The translations under genes and the position numbers were made by a program. From Chryseobacterium fluminis (GTDB lineage Bacteria > Bacteroidota > Bacteroidia > Flavobacteriales > Weeksellaceae), in contig NZ_CP111121.1 in NCBI RefSeq assembly GCF_026314945.1, positions 2,914,001 to 2,978,000 on the forward strand: a stretch of DNA of 64,000 nucleotides, read 5' to 3'. The notes below the pieces were generated by a model. That model did not search any database. It was given only the letters and a program-made list of their open reading frames with translations, and was not told the origin of the DNA. This document shows, in pieces, positions 35,815-44,521 of the stretch (position 1 is its first letter; each line of letters opens with the position of its first letter).

Positions 35815-36189
35815 ATGAAAAAAGTAACCGGTATCGGAGGGATCTTCTTCAAATGCAAAGATCCTAAAGCCCTTAAAGAATGGTATAAAACTCATCTGGG
35901 CATTGATGTTAATGAATATGGCGCAACTTTCGGATGGAAAGATATCGCTGAATCCAATGCCAAAGGATCTTTGACGTGGAGCCCTTCTCCCGAGACAACA
36001 AAGTATTTTGAACCGTCTGATAGAGAATTCATGATTAATTATATTGTTGATGACCTGGAAGCGCTGAAAGAGGAATTAAAAAGAGAAAACGTAGAAATTC
36101 TTGATGAAATCGCCGTTTACGACTTCGGAAAATTTGTACATATTCTTGATCTGGAAGGAAACAAGGTTGAACTGTGGGAGCCTAAATAA
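35815..36189 (+). CDS. VOC family (glyoxalase-like) protein
   Basis: 124 residues, one vicinal-oxygen-chelate domain with two beta-alpha-beta3 halves: GIGGIFFKCKDPKALKEWYKTHLGI, and VDDLEALKEEL followed by KFVHILDLEGNKVELWEP. The usual fourth metal ligand Glu is in KVELWEP; the first-half ligand position is less clear. Members include glyoxalases and resistance proteins, so no substrate can be assigned. Follows uvrB after 30 bases and may share its transcript. Confidence 0.85.
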   Translation: MKKVTGIGGIFFKCKDPKALKEWYKTHLGIDVNEYGATFGWKDIAESNAKGSLTWSPSPETTKYFEPSDREFMINYIVDDLEALKEELKRENVEILDEIAVYDFGKFVHILDLEGNKVELWEPK

Positions 36190-36200
36190 TATTTTAATCT

Positions 36201-36236
36201 AAAAAATAGACCTCGTCAAGACGAGGCCTATTTTTT
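36201..36236. terminator. Bidirectional terminator
   Basis: Stem ATAGACCTCGTC with GACGAGGCCTAT, with A6 before and T6 after, lying between convergent genes and usable from both sides. Confidence 0.88.
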
Positions 36237-36278
36237 ATTAAAACTTATACGTTTTTGATTTATATTTTTCATTATTTA

Positions 36279-36500
36279 CTACCCCTCCCGAATCGGAATG
36301 AGCAGGTCCATCAACCCATTTAATTTGATCTCATAGATTGTCGAGAGCTGCATCCCCAATTTACCTTTTGGCATCCCATTGCGGTGAAACCACTCAAGAT
36401 AACTGATCGGGAGATCGGCTAAAATAGTCCCTTCATATTTTCCGAAAGGCATTTTCACAACACAAATCTCATTTAATATCTCCGGATTTATCCCTTCCAT
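36279..36500 (-). CDS. DUF3820 family protein
   Basis: 73 residues from the ATG at 36500, one base after the stop of the upstream AI-2E family gene; a TTG three codons earlier would overlap it. Motif MPFGKYEGTILADLPISYLEWF and KGKLGMQLSTIYEIKLNG define DUF3820 (a small family once described as quorum-sensing-regulated virulence factor in Pseudomonas). Function unknown; tightly coupled to the AI-2E family gene. Confidence 0.88.
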   Translation of the reverse strand: MEGINPEILNEICVVKMPFGKYEGTILADLPISYLEWFHRNGMPKGKLGMQLSTIYEIKLNGLMDLLIPIREG

Positions 36501-36501
36501 T

Positions 36502-37587
36502 TTATACAATTAAATTGATTTTATCTTCTACATCATCGTTATCAGGTAACATCAGCTCAGGGGTATCATCGTCTGAAAATTCATTTCTGTAGACCTGGAT
36601 CAGAAGAAGCGTCAGAGAAATCAATATCGGGCCGAAGATCAATCCCATAAAACCGAATAAATTCATGCCCATGATAATTCCAAAAACTGTGTTTAAAGGA
36701 TGTATATCCTCCAGTTTCTTTAAGAGCGTAAAGCGAAGAAGATTATCGGTAAGACCAACGATTATGACACAATAAGCTGCAAGTCCAAGTCCATGCCCGG
36801 TATCTCCTTCTGCGATCATAAAAATACAGACCGGAACATAAACAATGGCTGCTCCCACCACAGGAATCATAGAAGCTGCTGAAGTAAGCGCAAACAATAA
36901 AACAGGGCTGGGCGCTCCAAAAATGAAGTATCCTACCAGGCCGACAAGCCCTTGTCCTAAGGCAACGACAGGAATTCCTATCGCATTGGCCATGATCAGT
37001 TTTCTCATCTTCTCCCCTATCAGAGAAACGTTTGCTCTTTTTAACGGGGCAGAAGATGCCAGGATTCTTTCGAAAAGCCTGGGCTGCTCCAGCATAAAAT
37101 AGAGAATGAAATACATCGACAGGATGACGGTAAGCGTATTAAAAGTACCGCTCAATGCCTTGGTTGAAAACTGCCCTGCGAAAGTTTTCACCTTACCCAT
37201 ATTCTCTTTACTTAAAATGTCGAACCCTACTTTTGAATAAACATATGAATGGATTTTTTCCAGAAATACATTGAACTTATCCATATACGCCTGGGCATTT
37301 CCAAATTTTTCAATCAATAAATCCGCTATGAAGTAAACCGGTAAGATCAGAATAACCAGACTCGCAAACATAAGCACACATGATGAAAGCCATGGCTTCC
37401 ATTTTTTCTCTTCCTGAAGATAAAAATTATACTTCCGGCAGACTACATAAATGGTAATGGCCCCCAACACAGAAGGTATGAAGAGTGCCAGGTTAAAACA
37501 GATTAATCCTCCCAACACTAAAATAATGGCAAGTAATGAAACCTGCTTTATGGTCACACTGCTTATCTGGTTGTCTTTGTTATTCAT
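36502..37587 (-). CDS. AI-2E family membrane protein
   Basis: 361 residues with the eight-helix pattern of the AI-2E (TqsA/PerM) family: paired N-terminal helices (18-55), a long soluble segment, then the conserved helical core with AIGIPVVALGQGLVGLVGYF and VGLTDNLLRFTLLKK. The C-terminus is acidic (DDDTPELMLPDNDDVEDK). Substrates of family members range from AI-2 to ions and are unknown here. Its start codon overlaps the upstream stop (TAATG), so it is part of a four-gene membrane operon. Confidence 0.9.
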   Translation of the reverse strand: MNNKDNQISSVTIKQVSLLAIILVLGGLICFNLALFIPSVLGAITIYVVCRKYNFYLQEEKKWKPWLSSCVLMFASLVILILPVYFIADLLIEKFGNAQAYMDKFNVFLEKIHSYVYSKVGFDILSKENMGKVKTFAGQFSTKALSGTFNTLTVILSMYFILYFMLEQPRLFERILASSAPLKRANVSLIGEKMRKLIMANAIGIPVVALGQGLVGLVGYFIFGAPSPVLLFALTSAASMIPVVGAAIVYVPVCIFMIAEGDTGHGLGLAAYCVIIVGLTDNLLRFTLLKKLEDIHPLNTVFGIIMGMNLFGFMGLIFGPILISLTLLLIQVYRNEFSDDDTPELMLPDNDDVEDKINLIV

Positions 37588-38315
37588 TATTTATTAAATA
37601 GTATTTGTCTTGGTTTTCCTAAAAAAGCGCAATACAAAGAATACATTACGACCATGATAAATGGAGCCGTAACAATAATCCCGATCCCGCAAAGGATAAT
37701 TCCTGCAACAGAAATGATAAATCCGAGAAGGGTTGTACCTAAAAACGTACCATAATTTTCTTTAGCAATATTGAAAGACTTTCCGAGAGCCTCCGTAGCA
37801 GATGCATTTTCGAAAAGCAAAATAGGATAACCCAACATCAGTAACGGATACACAAAAAAGAACGGGAAGAAACAGAGTGCTGCTGCAACAGTGGAAATAA
37901 TCCCGGAAAGAATGCTGTAAATCAAAATGTTTACAAAATTCTGACGGTAGCCGATAAACAAATCCGAAAACTCAATAGGACTTTTTGTATTGAATTTGTT
38001 GACAATGTAGATTAATCCCACATACAATGGTGCCAGCAAAAGCCCAAACAGCCATGATAACGACATATACGCGGTAAATCCTGGCGCTGCCCAGATGTTA
38101 TAATCATAGTTGCCTCCCTGCATTTCTTCTGCCATCTCTGCAGAGTTAAAACCGCTGATCGACTGAATAACATACCCACCTACAAGGTAGATGATCATAG
38201 CAACGATCGCATAAAGGAAAACCCCCTTATACATTTCAAAAGCGTGAGAAATGATAGCCCCTGTGTCTCTGCTCGGGACCGACCCCTGTTGGTCAAATTC
38301 ATTAAATTCTGACAT
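37587..38315 (-). CDS. Multi-pass membrane protein (unassigned)
   Basis: 242 residues with about six hydrophobic segments. Conserved-looking stretches are AISHAFEMYKGVFLYAIVAMIIY near the start and SATEALGKSFNIAKENYGTFLGTTLL. It resembles proteins often labelled beta-carotene monooxygenase or glycerophosphodiester phosphodiesterase membrane domain in flavobacteria, labels with no support here. Related in layout to the next upstream gene, and coupled to the AI-2E family gene. Confidence 0.75.
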   Translation of the reverse strand: MSEFNEFDQQGSVPSRDTGAIISHAFEMYKGVFLYAIVAMIIYLVGGYVIQSISGFNSAEMAEEMQGGNYDYNIWAAPGFTAYMSLSWLFGLLLAPLYVGLIYIVNKFNTKSPIEFSDLFIGYRQNFVNILIYSILSGIISTVAAALCFFPFFFVYPLLMLGYPILLFENASATEALGKSFNIAKENYGTFLGTTLLGFIISVAGIILCGIGIIVTAPFIMVVMYSLYCAFLGKPRQILFNK

Positions 38316-38387
38316 GGTGTAAATTTTTTAATGTTACCACCAAAATAAACCTTTTTTGGCAGAAATCCATTAAAACCACCTTTAAAT

Positions 38388-39110
38388 TTAACTTTTTTCA
38401 GAAAAAATATTTTTATACATGGCATAAATTATCGCATTCCAGAACGGAAAAGTAAAAAGTCCTCCAATGAAAAGGAGAGCAAATCCCATATATTTAAATA
38501 AGAACGCCACCATCACGCAGACCAGCACTTCGACAAAAAACATTTTTAAAGCCTGAAAATTCAATGCAATAGCTTCAAAAATTCTCTTATCCATAAAAAA
38601 CATCAGTGGCGCGACAAAAACAGTAACCATTATCCAAATTACAGGCAAAATCACCGTGGCGAAAATCATATGATACACCAGAAACCAAAACAATGCATAC
38701 CCGATGTATTTGAAAAAATTAAGTCCGCTGTAACCAGCAAACAGATCTCCGGGTTCGATCTTCTCATTTAAATCTACTTTTCTGAAAATTTTAAACAATC
38801 CCAGGTTCAGAGGATACAGAAAAACCATCGTTCCTAAAAATGCATAACTGAAGTAGCGGGAATTCTCAGACTGTCCCAATTCGGTCGCTTTCTGAACGTA
38901 CGCTTCCGTACTCATCTTAAAAGCTTCCACCAATTCCTGCTGCTGATCCCAGATTCCGTACTTCGAAGCAAAGAAAAAGACCGATGTAAAAAAAACACCG
39001 AAATATACAATGGAAAACATTAACTGAAAGACCAGTGTTTTGTTCCAGTAGTAAAATGCCTGCTTCAGCATTAAATTTATTCCCGGCTTCTGAGGATAAT
39101 TATTCTGCAT
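38388..39110 (-). CDS. Multi-pass membrane protein, relative of its neighbour
   Basis: 240 residues from the ATG at 39110 (a TTG seven codons earlier is possible). About six membrane segments, with GINLMLKQAFYYWNKTLVFQ at the start and MFFMDKRIFEAIALNFQALKMFF, a layout parallel to 37587-38315. First gene of the membrane operon, divergent from pabB. No function recognised. Confidence 0.75.
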   Translation of the reverse strand: MQNNYPQKPGINLMLKQAFYYWNKTLVFQLMFSIVYFGVFFTSVFFFASKYGIWDQQQELVEAFKMSTEAYVQKATELGQSENSRYFSYAFLGTMVFLYPLNLGLFKIFRKVDLNEKIEPGDLFAGYSGLNFFKYIGYALFWFLVYHMIFATVILPVIWIMVTVFVAPLMFFMDKRIFEAIALNFQALKMFFVEVLVCVMVAFLFKYMGFALLFIGGLFTFPFWNAIIYAMYKNIFSEKS

Positions 39111-39148
39111 TTGAAAAAATTTTTTGTGCAAAAGTAAACATCAATAAT

Positions 39149-39156
39149 TACTTTTG
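39149..39156 (+). promoter_or_regulatory. pabB promoter
   Basis: TACTTTTG (-7 form), 14 bases before the chosen ATG. Confidence 0.5.
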
Positions 39157-39169
39157 TCGAATGTTTTCA

Positions 39170-40138
39170 ATGAATCATCAAAAATTTATGAAAATGGATG
39201 AACTTTCCCTTCAGAAGGTTCCCTATTTTTTTATTATCGACTTTCTCACAGAAAATATTGAGATCTTCAGACAGGAAGAAATTGAAGAGTCAGGCTTAAT
39301 GATTGATTTTCAAGGCTTCTCAACTATAAAAAAAACTCATGGGCTTACAAAAAAGACAGAGTGGAAGTCCTTTCCTGAAACGTTGGAAAATTTTAAAATC
39401 GGCTTCGACAGAGTTCAGGAAAATATCCATCTTGGAAATTCTTATCTTGTCAATTATACCCGGAAAACAAAAATTGAGACCAATCTTTCCCTTGAAGAAA
39501 TTTTTTATCATTCTACTGCAAAATATAAAGTTTTTTATAAAGATTTTTTCGTATTTTTTTCTCCTGAAACTTTTGTAAAGATCCTGGACGGTAAAATTCT
39601 GACCTATCCGATGAAGGGCACCATCGATGCATCTCTTGATAATGCAGCAGAAATCCTGAAAAACGACAGGAAAGAAAAAGCCGAGCATTATACGGTAGTA
39701 GATTTACTTCGAAATGATCTGAGCATGGTTGCAGACGGTGTAAAAGTTGATCAGTTCCAGCACATCGATTTTATCAAAACACAGCAAAAGGATTTATATG
39801 CCATGAGTTCCGAAATATCCGGGATTATAAAACCTGAATTTGACGGAAGGGTAGGAAGTATTATGAAAAAACTGCTTCCTGCCGGTTCTATCTTAGGAGC
39901 TCCCAAGCCGAAAACCCTGGAAATTATTCTTGAAGCTGAAGGCTACGACCGGGGTTATTATACCGGTGTCTGCGGTTGGTATGACGGTAAAAATCTTGAC
40001 AGCTGCGTGATGATCCGTTTTATTGAAAAAGAGGGCGATGAGCTCTACTTCAAAAGTGGCGGCGGCATCACCCACATGAGTACGTTAGAAGACGAATATC
40101 AGGAAATGAAAAATAAAATTTATGTCCCAATTCATTGA
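39170..40138 (+). CDS. pabB: Aminodeoxychorismate synthase component I
   Basis: 322 residues from the ATG at 39170, chosen because it follows the promoter; ATGs further upstream lie before it, and one at 39188 is an alternative. Chorismate-binding fold with NYTRKTKIE, TYPMKGTID, DLLRNDLSMVADG, GSILGAPKPKT and a C-terminal SGGGITHMST. Makes 4-amino-4-deoxychorismate for folate. The anthranilate synthase alternative is less likely because the next gene is the class IV lyase. Overlaps that gene by 17 bases. Confidence 0.9.
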   Translation: MNHQKFMKMDELSLQKVPYFFIIDFLTENIEIFRQEEIEESGLMIDFQGFSTIKKTHGLTKKTEWKSFPETLENFKIGFDRVQENIHLGNSYLVNYTRKTKIETNLSLEEIFYHSTAKYKVFYKDFFVFFSPETFVKILDGKILTYPMKGTIDASLDNAAEILKNDRKEKAEHYTVVDLLRNDLSMVADGVKVDQFQHIDFIKTQQKDLYAMSSEISGIIKPEFDGRVGSIMKKLLPAGSILGAPKPKTLEIILEAEGYDRGYYTGVCGWYDGKNLDSCVMIRFIEKEGDELYFKSGGGITHMSTLEDEYQEMKNKIYVPIH

Positions 40139-40748
40139 AAGCATTAAAGTAGAAGATCAGGAAACTTTCCTGATTGAATTCCATCAGCAACGTGTCAATC
40201 AGACTTTTGCCCATTTTGGAAAAGAAGGTTCTATTGATCTGGCTAAAATCTATAAAAATTTAGAACATGATGAAGACGGCCTGTTCAAATTGAGAATTGT
40301 CTATGATCTGGACAAAAAATTCCGTACCCAGATGATTCCGTATGCCATTCCTGAGATAGCAGACTTCCAGCTGGTGGAAAACAACAGTTTTGACTATTCT
40401 TTTAAATTTGAAGACCGGAAGGAACTGGAAAGGATGAAAATGAAATCCAGATCCGAAGAAATCATCATTGTAAAGAATCATCATATCACAGATACCTCTT
40501 ACTCCAACCTTTTGTTTCTGAAAGGTAAAGAATGGTTCACGCCATCCACCTATCTTTTAAACGGAGTTCAGAGACAAAGTCTTTTAAAGCAGAAAGAGAT
40601 TAAGGAAACCGAGATCACTTTACAGAATATAAAGCAGTTTTCTCATTTCCAGCTCATCAATTCTTTAAATGACTTTGACAAAAACTTTATTTATCCTATT
40701 GATAAAATTATTAACTTACCGGGAAGTGACGAATATCTTGATCTTTAG
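40122..40748 (+). CDS. pabC: Aminotransferase class IV / aminodeoxychorismate lyase
   Basis: 208 residues with class IV fold elements: HQQRVNQTFAHFG (PLP-phosphate Arg region), KNHHITDTSYSNLLFLKGKEWFTPSTYLLNG, which resembles the T-D/E-S-x-sN-if motif. Shorter than the usual 270-residue family members, with a divergent N-terminal half. Overlap with pabB makes 4-amino-4-deoxychorismate lyase the best reading, completing p-aminobenzoate synthesis. Convergent with menD, overlapping its stop by four bases. Confidence 0.82.
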   Translation: MSQFIESIKVEDQETFLIEFHQQRVNQTFAHFGKEGSIDLAKIYKNLEHDEDGLFKLRIVYDLDKKFRTQMIPYAIPEIADFQLVENNSFDYSFKFEDRKELERMKMKSRSEEIIIVKNHHITDTSYSNLLFLKGKEWFTPSTYLLNGVQRQSLLKQKEIKETEITLQNIKQFSHFQLINSLNDFDKNFIYPIDKIINLPGSDEYLDL

Positions 40749-42424
40749 TTCTCTTTCATAAACTCAAAGTAAGCCTTCAGCACATCGGCACTGTTCTTTC
40801 CATACGTATTGACTTCTAATATTTTTGGTTGGGTGTCCGGCTTGAAGAAGTTCTCCAGAACACGGTCAAGCGTAGCTTCTTCATCCACTTTTGTATAGGA
40901 AAATCCAAAGTGCTTGGCCAGATATTCTGCGTTTTTATGATGTTTGGTAGCTATAAATTCGTCCAGCGTATTTGGGTTGGCATTGCCGGGCCCCGGAATA
41001 ATTTTAAAGATATTTCCTTCTCCGTTGTTAAAGATCATAATCCTCACAAACGGCGGAATATACTGATTCCAAAGGCCGTTTATGTCATAGAAAAAGCTTA
41101 AATCTCCGGTGATTAACAACGTGGGGTTGGCATTTTTAATAGCAAATCCCATTGCTGTAGAGGTAGAGCCGTCTATCCCGCTTGTTCCTCTGTTACAATA
41201 GATTCTTCTCTTACCATAGTCAAATAACTGCGCATACCTGATCGCCGAACTGTTACTGAAATGGATATTGTAATTCTCCGGAATCATCTGCGAACTTTTA
41301 TTAAAGAAATAAAAATCCGAGAATTCCACTTTATTTAAAAACACCTCGTGCTTGGCATCTTTTTTATCTTTTAAAACATCCCAAAGATTAAAGTAAGGTT
41401 TAGGCTCCAGTGTTACAAATTTCAGAAGCTTGGAAAAGAAAATCTCCGGCTTTATTTCGATTTTCTCTGTCAGCGCAAAATACGTATCGGGCTGCCATAC
41501 CTCGTCCAGGTGCCAATGCTGTTTTGGATGTGCATTTCTTAAGAACTGCTTTACCTTTTTTGAAACAACGTTTTGCCCTACAGTGATCAATAAATCCGGA
41601 GCATAGGTTTTATAGTCTTCTTCCGTAAAATTAAAAATATAACGGTCGATATGCTTAAAAAATTTTTCGTGATACAGATTGGAATTCGCTTCACTCAAAA
41701 CAACCACAGAATGATTTTTCACCAATTGGGTAAGCTGATTTTCAAGCTCGGGACTATGATCCATTGTTCCGACAAGGATCATGATCCTGTGAGAAGTATT
41801 CCATTCCGCGACAAGATTGGAAGGAATTTCGTATTCTTTATGCCTGATTGTTTTTTCTACGGTCGGGAAAGCAGGGAGTTCCGAAACCAACTCATACAGA
41901 GGCTCCTCTAAAGGAATATTGATGTGTACAGGACCCTGTTTCTCAAAACAGAGCTCTATCGCTTTTTTGATGATGTCAAAATTAATATCTTCCGCATTCT
42001 CCTTACTGTCTTCCAACAGCTGGAAATCTCCGTAAGAATGCTGGTGAAAAATAGTATTCTGCCTGATCGTCTGCCCGTCAAAAAGATCCACATAATCCGT
42101 TGGCCGGTCTGCCGTCAGAATCAGAAGAGGAATATTCTGATAAAATGCTTCTGTTACGGCAGGATAATAATTGGCCGCCGCAGAACCACTGGTGCACGTA
42201 ACAGCAACCGGCTTTTTTTCACTAAGCGCCATTCCCATTCCCACAAAAGCTGCACTTCTTTCGTCAACGATACTATAAGCATGAAAAATTCCCGGCATTT
42301 CTGCAAAATGCATGGCTAAAGGCGCATTCCTTGATCCCGGTGAAATAATAATATCTGAAATTCCGTACTGCTGGAGAAGATGGGCAAGTATCTGAATACT
42401 TCTTTTGGAAGAATATTTTTTCAT
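40745..42424 (-). CDS. menD: 2-succinyl-5-enolpyruvyl-6-hydroxy-3-cyclohexene-1-carboxylate synthase
   Basis: 559-residue ThDP enzyme of menaquinone synthesis that joins 2-oxoglutarate to isochorismate. IISPGSRNAPLAMHF near 24 and AVTCTSGSAAANYYPAV near 72 are MenD hallmarks; the ThDP/Mg motif is GDLSFFYDINGLWN near 440, and NRGTSGIDGSTSTAMG precedes it. Length normal. Other men genes are not adjacent. Confidence 0.94.
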   Translation of the reverse strand: MKKYSSKRSIQILAHLLQQYGISDIIISPGSRNAPLAMHFAEMPGIFHAYSIVDERSAAFVGMGMALSEKKPVAVTCTSGSAAANYYPAVTEAFYQNIPLLILTADRPTDYVDLFDGQTIRQNTIFHQHSYGDFQLLEDSKENAEDINFDIIKKAIELCFEKQGPVHINIPLEEPLYELVSELPAFPTVEKTIRHKEYEIPSNLVAEWNTSHRIMILVGTMDHSPELENQLTQLVKNHSVVVLSEANSNLYHEKFFKHIDRYIFNFTEEDYKTYAPDLLITVGQNVVSKKVKQFLRNAHPKQHWHLDEVWQPDTYFALTEKIEIKPEIFFSKLLKFVTLEPKPYFNLWDVLKDKKDAKHEVFLNKVEFSDFYFFNKSSQMIPENYNIHFSNSSAIRYAQLFDYGKRRIYCNRGTSGIDGSTSTAMGFAIKNANPTLLITGDLSFFYDINGLWNQYIPPFVRIMIFNNGEGNIFKIIPGPGNANPNTLDEFIATKHHKNAEYLAKHFGFSYTKVDEEATLDRVLENFFKPDTQPKILEVNTYGKNSADVLKAYFEFMKEN

Positions 42425-42510
42425 ATCACAAATTTAGTTTATAAATCCCTAATTCTAAAAACATTTAATTTAAAAAACTGTAATTTTGCAGCTACGTTAA
42501 ATTTCTAAAA

Positions 42511-43461
42511 ATGGACAAAATACCTAGTGTAGACCTGCGTGATTTCCTTTCGGGTGACCCGGAACGCAAACAGAAATTTGTAAATGAAATCGGAAAAGCT
42601 TATGAAGAAATCGGATTTGTTGCCTTAAAAGGCCATTTCCTGGACGATAAGCTGGTGAGTGAATTGTATGGAGAGGTAAAAAACTTTTTTGAACTTCCAA
42701 CGGAAACGAAACAGAAGTACGAAATTCCGGGAATTGGTGGCCAGAGAGGATATGTAGGATTCGGTAAAGAGACTGCAAAAGGTTTCAAAAAAGGAGACTT
42801 AAAAGAATTTTGGCATTTCGGACAGTATGTGTCTGATGATTCCCAATATAAAAGTGAGTATCCGGACAACGTAATCGTTGATGAACTTCCAAAATTCAAC
42901 GAAGTAGGTAAGGAAACTTACCAGATGCTTGAAAAGACAGGACAGTATGTCTTAAGAGCTCTAGCTATTTATTTGGGGCTCGATGAATTTTATTTTGATG
43001 ACAAAATTGCGGAAGGAAATTCAATCCTGAGACCTATTCATTATCCGCCCATTACAGAAGAACCGGATGATGCGGTAAGAGCCGCTGCTCATGGGGACAT
43101 TAATCTGATTACCCTGCTTATGGGTTCTCAGGGGAAAGGCCTTCAGGTACAGAATCATAACGGAGACTGGATTGATGCCATTGCAGAGCCTGATGAATTG
43201 ATGATTAACGTCGGAGATATGCTTTCGAGACATACCAATAACAAACTGAAATCCACGATTCACCGGGTAGTAAACCCACCCAGGGAATTATGGGGAACTT
43301 CAAGGTACTCTATTCCTTTCTTTATGCATCCCGTAAGTGGAATGTCATTAAATGCTCTTGAAAACTGTGTCGATGAAAATAACCCGAAGCTGTATGAAGA
43401 TACAACAGCGGGAGAATTTCTTCATGAAAGATTGATCGAATTAGGATTAATCAAAAAATAA
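42511..43461 (+). CDS. Isopenicillin N synthase-like 2OG/Fe(II) oxygenase
   Basis: 316 residues. N-terminal DIOX_N-like part (VDLRDFLSGDPERKQKF, FFELPTETKQKY) and C-terminal jelly roll with the iron triad: His and Asp in AAHGDINLITLL and distal His in LKSTIHRVVNPP, plus the RYS motif (SRYSIPFFMHP) that binds the substrate or co-substrate carboxylate. Family members oxidise diverse small molecules; beta-lactam synthesis is unlikely because no ACV synthetase is near. Substrate unknown. Confidence 0.88.
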   Translation: MDKIPSVDLRDFLSGDPERKQKFVNEIGKAYEEIGFVALKGHFLDDKLVSELYGEVKNFFELPTETKQKYEIPGIGGQRGYVGFGKETAKGFKKGDLKEFWHFGQYVSDDSQYKSEYPDNVIVDELPKFNEVGKETYQMLEKTGQYVLRALAIYLGLDEFYFDDKIAEGNSILRPIHYPPITEEPDDAVRAAAHGDINLITLLMGSQGKGLQVQNHNGDWIDAIAEPDELMINVGDMLSRHTNNKLKSTIHRVVNPPRELWGTSRYSIPFFMHPVSGMSLNALENCVDENNPKLYEDTTAGEFLHERLIELGLIKK

Positions 43462-43473
43462 TTAATAATATAC

Positions 43474-43508
43474 AAAACCTTATAGGTCTTTGAACCTATA
43501 AGGTTTTT
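43474..43508 (+). terminator. Terminator after the oxygenase gene
   Basis: AAAACCTTATAGGT and ACCTATAAGGTTTT pair around about six bases and end in T5. Confidence 0.88.
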
Positions 43509-43522
43509 AATTTAACTTAGGG

Positions 43523-43795
43523 TTAACCTGTTATACAATAAAATTCCGGACAGGGTGTCGATTGGGTAAACGTTCCCCAGGGACAGATACAAGTATAGGA
43601 GTCTCCTCCCCCACCACTGCCCCCGCCGCCATTTCCAGGATCAACATAAGGGATACATCTTCCTCCTGAACAGATGTGACCGTCTGAACATCCTCCCGTG
43701 CCGGGACTGCCGCCTTCAATACAGAAAGCCGGAGACAGATCTCCTGCAGAAATTTTTTTCTTGTCTTCTCTTGATAATTTTCTGATGTTTTTCAT
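43523..43795 (-). CDS. Bacteriocin-like peptide with Gly- and Cys-rich core
   Basis: 90 residues. Leader MKNIRKLSREDKKKISAGD, of the same family as the other four peptides but with Ala-Gly in place of Gly-Gly. The core has eight cysteines split into two blocks by a Gly-rich hinge (GNGGGGSGGGGDS), and ends CPEFYCITG. The layout suggests two disulfide-stabilised parts. Divergent from the two peptides at 44028 and 44269. No processing genes nearby. Confidence 0.72.
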   Translation of the reverse strand: MKNIRKLSREDKKKISAGDLSPAFCIEGGSPGTGGCSDGHICSGGRCIPYVDPGNGGGGSGGGGDSYTCICPWGTFTQSTPCPEFYCITG

Positions 43796-44027
43796 GGTTT
43801 TATTTTTTGGTATTTGGTAGAATTTATTTAGTTTAAAAATTACTCATTTTCATTTAATAATCCAACTTTACCATATTTTATTCGCTACAAATGATCTTTA
43901 ACCTGGCATTAGAAAGATGTTTCCTTATTTTCATAAAAAATTTTTAAGAAAAAAAATACCATATTTAGCTGAGTAATGATATTTTTAATTATCTTTACCA
44001 TACTATCAAAATTTTAATTAAAACAAT

Positions 44028-44189
44028 ATGAAAAATCTAAAAAAACTAAACAAAGGCCAATTAAAAAGCATCTCCGGAGCAGGAGGAATTAAACTTCCTG
44101 AACCAGAATTCTGCATGTATTACTGCAACGGTACCGTAGTTTGTGCTACCTGCAGTGATGATTTCAAATGTCCGGATAATACTATGTAA
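44028..44189 (+). CDS. Bacteriocin-like peptide, 53 residues
   Basis: Leader MKNLKKLNKGQLKSISGAGG ends in Gly-Gly. The core of about 33 residues has five cysteines (FCMYYCNG, VCATCSDD, KCPDN). A -7-like TATCTTTA lies at 43990. Followed by a terminator and then a second, related peptide gene, so the two are separate transcripts or a partial read-through pair. Function unknown. Confidence 0.75.
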   Translation: MKNLKKLNKGQLKSISGAGGIKLPEPEFCMYYCNGTVVCATCSDDFKCPDNTM

Positions 44190-44210
44190 GATTGAAAATC
44201 AGACCGAATA

Positions 44211-44238
44211 AAAACCCGTTTTCTTTGAAACGGGTTTT
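44211..44238 (+). terminator. Terminator between the two peptide genes
   Basis: AAAACCCGTTT and AAACGGGTTTT form an 11-bp stem around TCTTTG. Confidence 0.88.
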
Positions 44239-44268
44239 ATTTTATAATAAATCAAACTTAAAAATAAT

Positions 44269-44439
44269 ATGAAAAATCTGAAGAAACTAACCAAAGAGAA
44301 ATTGAAGAGTGTTTCCGGAGGAATAAGTTATCCTTTTCCCGGAGAATGTATTTATGTATGCAGTGACGGAATTACTTACCGCGCATTGTGCCGCAATGAA
44401 TTTATTTGTCCTGATGGTGAAGATCCTGTTATTCACTAG
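44269..44439 (+). CDS. Bacteriocin-like peptide, 56 residues
   Basis: Leader MKNLKKLTKEKLKSVSGG, Gly-Gly at 17-18, then a core with four cysteines (GECIYVCSDG, RALCRNEFICPDG) and a His terminus. Its core resembles that of the 44028 peptide in Cys placement (C-x3-4-C ... C-x4-5-C), so the pair probably arose by duplication. No maturase or exporter nearby. Confidence 0.75.
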   Translation: MKNLKKLTKEKLKSVSGGISYPFPGECIYVCSDGITYRALCRNEFICPDGEDPVIH

Positions 44440-44521
44440 AAACCATCTGACAAAATATATGAACGACCATCCTTTTGGATGGTTTTCTTATACTATCAAA
44501 ATATAATCCTTGAATCTTAAA

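Noticed and set aside
41924..42319. Plus-strand ORF of 131 codons opposite menD
   Set aside because: Fully covered by menD on the other strand; no independent promoter or family signal.
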